From: Nitrospirales bacterium
GTDB lineage: Bacteria; Nitrospirota; Nitrospiria; Nitrospirales; UBA8639
Length of the DNA stretch: 10,361 nucleotides
Direction of reading: 5' to 3'
Assembly (NCBI GenBank): GCA_021604265.1
Contig: BQIY01000044.1
Location: forward strand, 1-10,361
Shown: positions 1-6,711 of the stretch, piece after piece
Position numbering within the stretch: position 1 is the stretch's first letter
Layout: each line of letters starts with the position of its first letter
Notes under the pieces: generated by a model
Database searches by the model: none
What the model saw: the letters and a program-made list of their open reading frames with translations, nothing else
Told to the model about the DNA's origin: nothing
Translations under genes and position numbers: made by a program

Positions 1-628
1 ATTGGGCTGCAATGTGGCCCCATTGATGTGTCCGGTTAAACAACTCCGGTAAGACCGCTCCCAGTAAAGACGCGTGTTCGAGTTGTTGAGTATCAGTCGC
101 ACTGAACGAAGAACCCACCGTATCGGGAAAATGATCGAGGCTTGGGCGATCATGCCCTATTTGTCTGGCAGGAGAGACCTCACCGATTTGTACGGGGAGC
201 GGTAAGACCACATTTCCCATGTCCTGAATAGATTTGGCCAGCATGACGTCACTTGTGTGACCGCCTCGCGCTTGAGGGCTTGGGCCGATAAAGGCGAAGT
301 CCAATGCTACCACTCTCGCTCCGGCCTCCTTTAAAGACTGAATCATTGTGGCAAACACTGCACGATCCCATATGCCTGTCCCCAATTGTCTTTCGCTTTC
401 CGCGTCACGTCCGATTAATACAATGTCTGGATGAGGCGAAGCGGGTTCGGTCCATTGCATCCGCTGGTCATAGAGAGTCCATTCCCAAGAATCAATGAGT
501 GCTGGACTCATGAGCCAATATCCCCAAAGACTGCCAGTTACCAACACGGCGATCACGGCCACGATGAATATACGAATGGAAAGAAATTTCTCCAAGAGAG
601 GGGAAGATCTGTGTATTCTCTTGGTCAT
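1..628 (-). CDS. CHASE2-domain membrane sensor protein, N-terminal part only (gene runs off the window)
   Basis: The reading frame is open from an ATG at 628-626 to base 1, giving 209 residues with no stop. An in-frame TAG lies upstream with no other start between, so this start is well fixed, although no good ribosome binding site precedes it. A short basic N-terminus is followed by one membrane segment at about residues 18-40. An extracytoplasmic domain follows with CHASE2 hallmarks: PDIVLIGRD near 67-75, a conserved-looking LG..IWDR near 83-89, then KEAGARVVALDFAF near 100-113 and GNVVLP near 138-143. CHASE2 domains sense unknown periplasmic signals. They are usually followed by membrane helices and an adenylate/guanylate cyclase, kinase or other output domain. 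That output would lie beyond base 1, so the enzymatic class is unknown. It is the last visible gene of the minus-strand run, 173 bases after the CsgG/FlgT-like gene. Confidence 0.82.
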   Translation of the reverse strand, partial: MTKRIHRSSPLLEKFLSIRIFIVAVIAVLVTGSLWGYWLMSPALIDSWEWTLYDQRMQWTEPASPHPDIVLIGRDAESERQLGTGIWDRAVFATMIQSLKEAGARVVALDFAFIGPSPQARGGHTSDVMLAKSIQDMGNVVLPLPVQIGEVSPARQIGHDRPSLDHFPDTVGSSFSATDTQQLEHASLLGAVLPELFNRTHQWGHIAAQ

Positions 629-673
629 GGAGTCGAAATGGTTTGAAGAGTCGAAAAAGCAAGGCTTATACCG

Positions 674-721
674 ACATCGATGTGCCTTAGACGACTACAC
701 ATGTGATACTGCTGCATGCAG
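674..721. repeat. Three short palindromes ahead of the CHASE2 gene
   Basis: Within 48 bases there are three perfect palindromes: ACATCGATGT (674-683), CACATGTG (698-705) and CTGCATGCAG (712-721). They lie in the 173-base gap between the CsgG/FlgT-like gene and the CHASE2 gene. A weak TATAAG at 665-670 on the minus strand could be a -10 box, but no matching -35 is convincing. They could be operator sites, but short palindromes also arise by chance. Confidence 0.2.
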
Positions 722-801
722 GCTAATTCGTAGACCTCAGAGAATGTGGATGATGATCACGTTGCGTCGAGGATGAATTATCCATGGTGTCCCCGTTCGA
801 G

Positions 802-1716
802 TCATTCTTCCAACGGACGGCAGATCGATCCTTTGGGAATTGACCGTTCTGCGCTAATCCATTCATCAACTTGGGCTTTTGACATTCCTGTTAGTCCATC
901 CGTGACGCTGATGATGGCGAGACTCTCTTCCGTATAACCAAGAATCTTTTGAGGATCGTCAGGATGTGTGATAGCTTCGCCGAGTTTGACCACTTCAAAG
1001 CGGCTCCCTGTCGTTAGCCCGGCTCGTGCCAGGTAGACCGTCTCCCCGGCATAGGTGGCCACTTTGATGGGCACCAGGGTATTAATGACATTAGATGTCA
1101 GCTTATTGGCTAATTCAGTCAACACGTCATCTTGAAATTTTTGGGGCATTTCTGCGAGTGAGCCTTCAGGGTTAATCTTTCTTTCTTGTTTTTCAGCTTG
1201 TACATCTGCCGCGGCTTCGATTTCTCCGGTTTCTGTTTTGACCAACCTTATAGTTGCTCCGGCTACGAAGGACATGACTTTTGTGCGCCCGGCATTGTAT
1301 GGCAATTGTTTGACGTGAATACTTGGATCCAGCATCGAAACGGACCCAAACATCATATAGTCCGCGCCAAGCATTTGCCCGATACGGACGGCATGTTCCG
1401 GATTGATCATTTCAGATTGGCTTAGCTGGAGCTCTTTCATGATGGCATGAATTTTTGCCCGTTCTACCACTTGCACTTCCTTAGATTTCGTGAGTTGAGT
1501 AATCAGTTTATTCGTGAGAAGGCTTGTTTGTGTTGATGCTTCAAAACTGATGTTTCGACTGTGTTGATCTACGGTAACCCGTAAGTTCGCTGTGACGGTT
1601 TTACCGATATCAAAATCAAAGATGGCGACGGTTGGTGTTTCGGCATGGACCAAGTGCCCACTTATGTTGAGCGAGAGCATGATCCCGAGTATCACAACGA
1701 TATGACGTGGCATCAT
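802..1716 (-). CDS. Secreted CsgG-like protein with FlgT-like C-terminal domain
   Basis: This is a 304-residue protein. I place the start at ATG 1716-1714 because AAAGGTGA (1721-1728) is a good ribosome binding site just upstream. An ATG at 1731 would lie upstream of that site, and ATG 1713 is a close alternative. A signal peptide ends near residue 25 (LVHA) with no lipobox cysteine, unlike curli CsgG, which is a lipoprotein. Residues about 29-215 resemble the CsgG family: TVAIFDFD strand, VQVVERAKIHAIMKELQLSQ helix, and IGQMLGADYMMFGSV. Residues about 226-275 (AGETVYLARAGLTTGSRFEVVKLG, then ILGYTEESLAIISV; two segments) look like the FlgT C-terminal domain. By family it is a periplasmic or outer-membrane protein, possibly oligomeric. 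No curli subunit genes or flagellar genes are nearby, so a curli secretion role is unlikely. The gene starts 57 bases after the LPP20/FlgT-like lipoprotein gene and is probably co-transcribed with it. Confidence 0.85.
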   Translation of the reverse strand: MMPRHIVVILGIMLSLNISGHLVHAETPTVAIFDFDIGKTVTANLRVTVDQHSRNISFEASTQTSLLTNKLITQLTKSKEVQVVERAKIHAIMKELQLSQSEMINPEHAVRIGQMLGADYMMFGSVSMLDPSIHVKQLPYNAGRTKVMSFVAGATIRLVKTETGEIEAAADVQAEKQERKINPEGSLAEMPQKFQDDVLTELANKLTSNVINTLVPIKVATYAGETVYLARAGLTTGSRFEVVKLGEAITHPDDPQKILGYTEESLAIISVTDGLTGMSKAQVDEWISAERSIPKGSICRPLEE

Positions 1717-1773
1717 TACATCACCTTTCATGAAAACGTTTGCATCAAGATCAGGCCCAGCCCGCGCAGGGAA

Positions 1774-2970
1774 TTACATGTCTTCTCTGGCTAACAATTC
1801 CTTGACCAAATCTTCGCCTGCGATACGACCCGCTTCTTCTAACGCATGAACCTGGGCTCGCGTCCGTTCCCGATGATTCCCGCGATGATTGATTGGGATC
1901 GTGAGGAGCGTATCGCCTGATTGTGTCTCTAACACTTTCAGCGATCCTTGCGCATCAAAAATTTGCTGATCCAACGTTGTACTGCTAAAGACTGTGGAGG
2001 CCTGACCAACAATGAGATATTGAGCCCCTTGTTGCACTAAGGCGGCTAAGACTTTTTGATCACCGTTCAAAGCTGCAGAAATTGAAGTGCGTGAGGCTCC
2101 GGACCCCCGCTGCTCTAAGACGGTAAAGTCATGGTGATTTAAGGCAGCTTTTAAACGAGTGGCCAGGGGGGAACGGGGAGCCCCCTTTCCCAAAGAAGGT
2201 TCCTGGATCCAAACGATCACCTTTCTCAAATTTCTGATAGCAGTCTGTTCTTGCGTCCGGAGTAGCGAGGCTAATTCTTTACTGTTCGAAACATCGCCTG
2301 TTCCCAGAGGTTTGCTTCCCGGGACGTTGGCTAACAAATCCAAGGCTTCTCGTGAAAATCGTCGAGTTTTCTGATGGTGTCCTGCGGCTTCAGATTCTTG
2401 CCCTTTTTGATAGAGGTCATAGGCCGCGATGACATGTTGTTGGATTTCTTTTTCCTGCCGTATTCGTTCCTTTTCCGCTTCCACCTTGGGGTAGCGGACC
2501 AGAACATGAACATCATATCGTTCTAATGTAAACCCCTCTCCAACTCGGGTCATTTTTTTATGATAGGAGTCAATGACCTCGGCTTTTTGTATCAGTCCGG
2601 CACTCTTGGCTTTAATCGTATCTTTGAGATCTTGAGAATAATCCGTTGTTTCTCCCTCATAGACGCTTTCGAGGGTGGTATTCAGATATTCGGCAACTTG
2701 ACTGTAGGCATTCTGTCGAGCCGCTTTTTCACCAAGTTCTAAGGATTCAGCCTTGACCGCCGATCCGCGATAATAAAAAAATGTCACATCTTTTTGGGTT
2801 GCCGTGACCCATGAGGGCTCCGGTTTTGATTCTTCCCATATGATTTGAGCTTTGGGCACACACCCTATCGTCAAAATGCAGAGGAGCGGAATAGTCAGCC
2901 AGGCCACATGAATGGTCTGTGAACATGAACGAGTAATCGATTGGATATTCATCTTTATACTTTCATTCAT
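1774..2970 (-). CDS. Large LPP20/FlgT-like lipoprotein
   Basis: This is a 398-residue predicted lipoprotein. A hydrophobic stretch ends in a lipobox ILTIGC with Cys37, so it should be acylated and anchored in the envelope. The n-region is long. ATG 2970 is used here, TTG 2973 is adjacent, and ATG 2952 would give a more usual signal peptide; none has a strong ribosome binding site. Residues about 50-165 fit an LPP20/FlgT N-terminal type domain: EPSWV, then a helix with SLELGEKAARQNAYSQVAEY, ending in a strand YDVHVLVRYP. A charged helix at about 165-210 follows. The C-terminal part (about 248-390) has KVIVWIQE, RLKAALNHHDFTVLE and GAQYLIVGQAS, which resembles the middle domain of FlgT or a CsgG-like nucleotide-fold-shaped domain. 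FlgT is a flagellar basal-body ring protein in Vibrio, but no flagellar genes are present here. The preceding gap (2971-3165) contains a GC-rich hairpin, so this gene may have its own promoter. Confidence 0.8.
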   Translation of the reverse strand: MNESIKMNIQSITRSCSQTIHVAWLTIPLLCILTIGCVPKAQIIWEESKPEPSWVTATQKDVTFFYYRGSAVKAESLELGEKAARQNAYSQVAEYLNTTLESVYEGETTDYSQDLKDTIKAKSAGLIQKAEVIDSYHKKMTRVGEGFTLERYDVHVLVRYPKVEAEKERIRQEKEIQQHVIAAYDLYQKGQESEAAGHHQKTRRFSREALDLLANVPGSKPLGTGDVSNSKELASLLRTQEQTAIRNLRKVIVWIQEPSLGKGAPRSPLATRLKAALNHHDFTVLEQRGSGASRTSISAALNGDQKVLAALVQQGAQYLIVGQASTVFSSTTLDQQIFDAQGSLKVLETQSGDTLLTIPINHRGNHRERTRAQVHALEEAGRIAGEDLVKELLAREDM

Positions 2971-3093
2971 CAATATTTCGCTTGGTGAGTATGCTTACTT
3001 TTTCGTTATTCCTGTCCGTCATACATTCATTCGATTGATGGTCATCTAGACGATCCATCCTTTAAAAGGGAATAATCATGACTGTTCAGCCAA

Positions 3094-3121
3094 GCAGCCC
3101 CGCATCTGTCTGCGGGGCTGC
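3094..3121 (-). terminator. GC-rich hairpin between two lipoprotein genes; possible terminator or attenuator
   Basis: The arms GCAGCCCCGCA (3094-3104) and TGCGGGGCTGC (3111-3121) are perfectly complementary over 11 bases with a 6-base loop. It lies 44 bases after the stop of the CsgG-like lipoprotein gene on the minus strand. The minus-strand sequence after the stem starts TTGGCTGAAC, so the usual run of T is missing. On the plus strand the stem is followed by ATTTATA. It may reduce read-through, protect the upstream mRNA 3' end, or be a genomic repeat. The same 10-mer TGCGGGGCTG occurs in the hairpin at 8411-8434. Confidence 0.5.
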
Positions 3122-3165
3122 ATTTATAGCAAGAGGCCACAGTAAGGTCACCACGTCATCGTCGG

Positions 3166-4365
3166 TCAGCCACAAAGTTCGGTTTGGTTGAATCTCAACG
3201 ATGAAAGCTCGCGGCGTTGTATGTTTTTTTGTCCCGACATTGTTCCGAGTTCTTCATTTTTCTGCCGTAAACAGTCATTGGCTTTTCTCACTTTGTACGT
3301 CGGAAATTCTCCCAACGCCACATCTTCGACGCCTGAAAAGAGTTTTTCCGCCTCGTCATGCTTGAGTTCGTACATCTCGATGACCCCAAGGTTCCATCGA
3401 GCCGCCCCCAGGGCCTTCTGATCGATTGAGGGGTCTGATTCGATGTCGGCAATGGCTTCGGCAAAATACTTTTTCGCCTTGGCCAGTTTTCCCGCTTTGG
3501 CTTCAGCAATACCCCGGTCAAGCTTCTTGACGGCACTGTGGACAAAAAAGAACAGCGTTCGATCTCGTTTCGTCGGGATAATGGATCGGATGACCACATC
3601 CGCCGCTTTCCTCACTGTCTTATCGTTCAGGGATGGCCGATTGAGTTGGGGAGGAGAGCCGAGGGTGGTGTCGGTACTATCCGTCTCGGAGGCCGAGATC
3701 CGTTTGACCTGAACCTGCCGCCCGGTTTCGGTTTCGGTAAAATGAATCTGGCCTCTGACCGAAGCCGTGCCGGTCCGGGTCGACTTGGTGCAGGGTTTCA
3801 TGCCTGCCACAGCATCCAAGCAACTGTCGACTGCATGATCAATGTCTTCTTTATAGTCATAGTCCACCTTCCCAATCACGAGCAGAGCTCCCGGGAGTAA
3901 TCGGCCTAACGCCGCCCGGTTCGTGGGGTCGAAGAGATCCTCTTGCGTGATTTGCATTTCGGCCAAAAGTCCCGCTAATTGCGTCCGGTCGACAATATTG
4001 ATGTCTTGGTTCTTGACCATCTGTTCCATCAGGGCGGCGGAAAAATCGGCGCCGGCGTTCCCGCCGATTTCGGCAAACGCAATATTCTTGTAGCCCGTCA
4101 CATCAATTTCCGCCGGGACAAGAATGGCTTTTCGGGTGACCCGTGTTTTGCAGAAAAAGGTAAAGGATTCACAGAGCTTATCGTTTATTTTGGTGAAGTT
4201 CAGTCCATTTTTTTGATGGTTCACGGGTACGGGGAAATCGCAATTTGTATCAGGGTCGGGAATGGTATGCATGAGACAGCCCGTCGTCATGAATAGGATA
4301 CAGGTCAGACCGGCCAGTTTTGCAAACCGTGCAGAGCCACGTAAGAAATTCCAGCTTGGGTTCAT
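3166..4365 (-). CDS. CsgG-like lipoprotein with C-terminal helical (TPR-like) region
   Basis: This is a 399-residue protein with a clear lipoprotein signal: hydrophobic stretch then FMTTGC with Cys30. The start ATG 4365 has a ribosome binding site AAAGGAG 8 bases upstream. Residues 40-80 hold several cysteines (Cys42, 65, 72) that could form disulfides in the periplasm. Residues about 92-265 resemble the CsgG family: NIAFAEIGG, then NIVDRTQLAGLLAEMQITQEDL, then LGRLLPGALLVIGKVDYDY, and later GQIHFTETETGRQV. Residues about 280-365 are helical with Ala/Lys-rich AKAKKYFAEAIADIE and AARWNLGVIEMYELKHDEAEKLF (two segments), typical of tetratricopeptide-like repeats used for protein binding. The protein therefore looks like an outer-membrane-anchored assembly or scaffold component rather than a curli secretion pore. 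It is 59 bases downstream of the unrecognised exported protein gene. Its translation start sits in an unusual alternating hairpin. Confidence 0.8.
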   Translation of the reverse strand: MNPSWNFLRGSARFAKLAGLTCILFMTTGCLMHTIPDPDTNCDFPVPVNHQKNGLNFTKINDKLCESFTFFCKTRVTRKAILVPAEIDVTGYKNIAFAEIGGNAGADFSAALMEQMVKNQDINIVDRTQLAGLLAEMQITQEDLFDPTNRAALGRLLPGALLVIGKVDYDYKEDIDHAVDSCLDAVAGMKPCTKSTRTGTASVRGQIHFTETETGRQVQVKRISASETDSTDTTLGSPPQLNRPSLNDKTVRKAADVVIRSIIPTKRDRTLFFFVHSAVKKLDRGIAEAKAGKLAKAKKYFAEAIADIESDPSIDQKALGAARWNLGVIEMYELKHDEAEKLFSGVEDVALGEFPTYKVRKANDCLRQKNEELGTMSGQKNIQRRELSSLRFNQTELCG

Positions 4366-4389
4366 AAAGGATTCTCCTTTTCTAAAGGA
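4366..4389 (-). promoter_or_regulatory. Ribosome binding site inside an alternating inverted repeat
   Basis: Read on the mRNA strand just before the ATG at 4365, the sequence is TCCTTT, AGA, AAAGGA, GAA, TCCTTT. The central AAAGGA is the core of the ribosome binding site. It is perfectly complementary to TCCTTT on both sides, each with a 3-base spacer. Either pairing would hide the site, and the downstream arm abuts the start codon. The stems are only 6 base pairs and A/U-rich, so they may be weak. The pattern suggests translational control or coupling, but this is inference. Confidence 0.4.
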
Positions 4390-4424
4390 AAAAGGTTGAA
4401 GGTTCGGTCATGTTCAAAAGATGT

Positions 4425-5063
4425 TCAGCAGCGTACTCCTGGAGATCCGAGCATGTCTCCGGGTTCACACGGAGTTGTGGGCATCAAGGGCCGGCTGATG
4501 GGATCCAGGTTCTCGATGCGCGCTCCTAAGACTTGTAACCCGCGCGCAATGGTATCCGTGTTCCCCTCGGGTTGTTTGCGAGGTGTTGGCGTTTGTCCTG
4601 CTCCAGGGAACATGTTCTCAAGTTCAGCAAAGGCATCGTTGGCCCGGCTGCGCGTTTCGTGAATCATGCGCCGTTCGTACTCTTGCGCCTCATGATAGAT
4701 GGTTTCAATTTCTTGAACCCGTTGAGCATATTGTGCCTTTGTCACCATTCCGGCGTTGTATCGGGTGCAAACTTCGACATACCGCGCAATGAGCCCTTGG
4801 ACGACTGTATCCCATGCAATGCCGCGTTCATAGGAAACGGTCACTTCAGGTCCTGCACTGAGTAACAAATTCCCGACGCTGAATCCTGCCGTGACACCAT
4901 ATTTTTCTGTCTTGTATACCTCGCAATCCAGCTGTTCGTCTGGTGGCGAAGCCGCCCATATATCCAGAGGCGTCAGGGCACTGATTCCACACACAAGTAA
5001 AAATATACAAGAACGTTTCATGTGCATAATATGAGAATATTGATTGACTCGGTTCCGTTTCAT
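4425..5063 (-). CDS. Exported protein of unknown function, helical, cysteine-containing
   Basis: I do not recognise a named family. The 212-residue frame starts at ATG 5063, which overlaps the protease stop as ATGA, so translation is probably coupled. An internal ATG (Met15, MKRSC) would give a tighter signal peptide. The signal peptide ends near residue 37-38 (IWA-A). The mature protein has three visible parts. Residues about 47-80 are Gly/Val-rich, with CEVYKTEKYGVTAGFSVG and GPEVTVSYERG, likely strands. Residues about 83-150 are a long helical segment rich in Glu, Arg and Tyr, possibly coiled coil (QRVQEIETIYHEAQEYERRM). The tail is Pro-rich with Cys199 and a terminal Cys212. Cys47 and Cys99 could pair with these in an oxidising periplasm. 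Its fixed overlap with the serine protease makes it a plausible partner, substrate or regulator of that enzyme. Confidence 0.7.
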   Translation of the reverse strand: MKRNRVNQYSHIMHMKRSCIFLLVCGISALTPLDIWAASPPDEQLDCEVYKTEKYGVTAGFSVGNLLLSAGPEVTVSYERGIAWDTVVQGLIARYVEVCTRYNAGMVTKAQYAQRVQEIETIYHEAQEYERRMIHETRSRANDAFAELENMFPGAGQTPTPRKQPEGNTDTIARGLQVLGARIENLDPISRPLMPTTPCEPGDMLGSPGVRC

Positions 5064-6061
5064 CTTCGTCGGTATCGATCGATGAGACTTCGCATTTCAT
5101 CGGCATCTTCATCGAGATCACGTTCAAGCTTGGTATGCCAGTCAAGAATCTCTTCTTCTTTGTAGGGGTGCGGTGTTGTGACCAGTTTCGGGCCGCTATT
5201 AATCGACGTTGTCGATGGTTGGCGATCGGGTTTCCGAATAGTTTTCTCGTGAGAACTGACCTTTCCCTCTTGCTTGTGCTCCTGTTTACGTCGAATCGGC
5301 TGTCTTTTCAGTGTTTTGGCGAAGGATAGGCCGACTCCCTGTTCTTTTGCCCACTTCTGTACGACCGTTGACTTAATGGAGAAGTTGATGTCTGTGATGA
5401 CGAACCCGTCTTTAGCCATGCGGGCGACAAGGACATTGACCCCGACGAGGTTTCCAAGACTGTTGACTAACGGTCCTCCTGAATTTCCCCGGTTGAGGCT
5501 GGCATCAGTCTGAAAAAGATTCCATCCTGTACGGTTATTAAAGTCCTCAAATTCTGCGCTGACGACGCCGGTTGTCAGAGACCACAACCCGCCTTGTTCC
5601 GGATGCCCGATGGCCGCCACATTTTCTCCGATAACAACTTGCTCGGGATCTCCGAGTTGCATCACCGGTAGGTTGTCAGGAGCATCAACCATCTTTAATA
5701 AGGCTAGATCGAAGGTCTGATTGATGGCGATGAGTTCGGCCGTATATTGTTTGGTTAAATCCTTTTTGGGTTTGCCCACAATTCGATCGGGCTTCAGAAA
5801 CACGTACAATCGGGTGTACGGCTTCTTTTGCTTTTTGTCTGTGACCACATGCGCATTCGTGAGTATGGTTCCATTGACATCAATAATCGAACCCGTTCCT
5901 GAACTGCCCCCTTTCCCTTTTCCCTTATTCAAGCCAAGGATGTAGACGACAGAAGGCGCTTTTTCTGAATATATTTCATGCCACGCCTCCGCCCATACTG
6001 GCGCAGATGGAATGAACGTCGAGATACTGAGGGTGAGTACCAGCCATGTTATGCATTTCAT
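5060..6061 (-). CDS. Secreted HtrA-type trypsin-like serine protease without PDZ domain
   Basis: This is a periplasmic serine endopeptidase of the S1 (HtrA/DegP-like) type, 333 residues. I choose ATG 6061 because AGAGGAG (6069-6075) lies 7 bases upstream and the protein then begins directly with a signal peptide cleaved near VWA24. GTG 6127 or ATG 6115 would add a charged 18-22 residue prefix. The catalytic triad is complete: His71 in TNAHVV, Asp118 in TFDLALLK, Ser194 in RGNSGGPLV. GTGSIID and GVNVLVA also fit the fold. The domain ends near residue 240. No PDZ domain follows. Instead there is a basic Lys/Arg/Gln-rich linker (about 250-300) and a charged helical end (about 303-333). Absence of PDZ implies that substrate choice or activation uses another route, perhaps the tail or neighbouring lipoproteins. 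The stop overlaps the start of the next gene by 4 bases. Confidence 0.9.
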   Translation of the reverse strand: MKCITWLVLTLSISTFIPSAPVWAEAWHEIYSEKAPSVVYILGLNKGKGKGGSSGTGSIIDVNGTILTNAHVVTDKKQKKPYTRLYVFLKPDRIVGKPKKDLTKQYTAELIAINQTFDLALLKMVDAPDNLPVMQLGDPEQVVIGENVAAIGHPEQGGLWSLTTGVVSAEFEDFNNRTGWNLFQTDASLNRGNSGGPLVNSLGNLVGVNVLVARMAKDGFVITDINFSIKSTVVQKWAKEQGVGLSFAKTLKRQPIRRKQEHKQEGKVSSHEKTIRKPDRQPSTTSINSGPKLVTTPHPYKEEEILDWHTKLERDLDEDADEMRSLIDRYRRR

Positions 6062-6068
6062 CACGTTT

Positions 6069-6075
6069 CTCCTCT
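6069..6075 (-). promoter_or_regulatory. Ribosome binding site deciding the protease start
   Basis: AGAGGAG on the minus strand with 7 bases (AAACGTG) to ATG 6061. The more upstream starts GTG 6127 and ATG 6115 lack a comparable site, so this site supports the shorter protein. Confidence 0.75.
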
Positions 6076-6116
6076 GAAGCTCTCGCGTCTGTTCTTGCTG
6101 TCGTTGTTTAGTCATT

Positions 6117-6629
6117 TTATGCCACACGAATGGTCAGGCTGAGTTCTGTTGGATTGCCTTTCGTGTCTTCGATATACAGAATGAGCGAATGGTCTCCGGA
6201 AGGAAGGGGTGCATCGGGAATGTGAATGCCTTGGTCCGTGACATAGGGCTTGATGCGATCGGTGATGTCGATGTTGATAAACTTTTCGACTTCGACCGTC
6301 AGGCTGGCGAGATTAATTTTTGCCAGCCGCTCTTTGAAGTTGATGAGTACTTCAACGGGAGATCCAATGGGGTTTTCAGTATTAGGCTTGACAATTTCTA
6401 CGATCGGTCCTATCTCCAGCATCTCCCGTCCAATCTCACTCAATGGCTCGCCGTCTAGGGCATCGGTATCTGGAGCGGCAGGCTTCATGGCGGCCTCTTC
6501 CGGTGTGATGAGCCAAAAGTCTTTTTCAGGAAGAGCACTCAAGGTGGACGTTGGGCACACCAGCAGAGCACTCATTGACGAGACGAGGAAGATCAGTGCA
6601 AATGATAGAAGATTTATACGTTTGTTCAT
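6117..6629 (-). CDS. Secreted protein with C-terminal Ig-like domain, function unknown
   Basis: This is a 170-residue exported protein. The start is set at ATG 6629 by GAGGAGG (6636-6642) 6 bases upstream. The in-frame start at 6683 would add 18 charged residues before the signal sequence. The signal peptide spans about residues 1-32, ending near STLSA. A cysteine at 25 (LLVC) does not make a good lipobox because Gly/Ala is missing at -1. Residues 33-72 are acidic and probably flexible. Residues about 73-170 form a beta-rich unit: VEIVKPNTENPIGSPVEVLI, then a SLTVEVEKFINIDIT segment, and finally LPSGDHSLILYIEDTKGNP followed by LSLTIRV. This pattern is typical of bacterial Ig-like domains used for adhesion or protein binding in the envelope. 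It has no enzymatic residues that I can see. It lies between a lipoprotein gene and the protease gene, so it may be a partner in the same complex. Confidence 0.72.
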   Translation of the reverse strand: MNKRINLLSFALIFLVSSMSALLVCPTSTLSALPEKDFWLITPEEAAMKPAAPDTDALDGEPLSEIGREMLEIGPIVEIVKPNTENPIGSPVEVLINFKERLAKINLASLTVEVEKFINIDITDRIKPYVTDQGIHIPDAPLPSGDHSLILYIEDTKGNPTELSLTIRVA

Positions 6630-6635
6630 GTTTAT

Positions 6636-6642
6636 CCTCCTC
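6636..6642 (-). promoter_or_regulatory. Strong ribosome binding site deciding the Ig-like protein start
   Basis: GAGGAGG on the minus strand, 6 bases before ATG 6629. It lies inside the longer alternative frame, which argues against the start at 6683. Confidence 0.75.
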
Positions 6643-6711
6643 TTCATTTCTCCCTCATCAAGACGATGTCTTGGAGGAAGCATTCAGCCGCATGATTCCC
6701 TTTTTGCGCGT

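Noticed and set aside
802..1716. Genuine curli secretion gene csgG
   Set aside because: No lipobox, a FlgT-like tail, and no curli subunit or csgE/csgF-like neighbours, so the symbol is not justified.
3288..3599. 103-residue minus-strand frame inside the CsgG-like lipoprotein gene
   Set aside because: It is an alternative frame of a gene with clear lipobox, family motifs and ribosome binding site; its own composition is Arg/Ser/Pro-rich and unlike a protein.
3538..3900. 120-residue plus-strand frame opposite the CsgG-like lipoprotein gene
   Set aside because: Gly/Arg/Pro-rich antisense shadow without start signal.
6062..6127. Extended protease start at GTG 6127 or ATG 6115
   Set aside because: The extra residues are charged and precede a normal signal peptide, and the strong AGAGGAG site belongs to ATG 6061.
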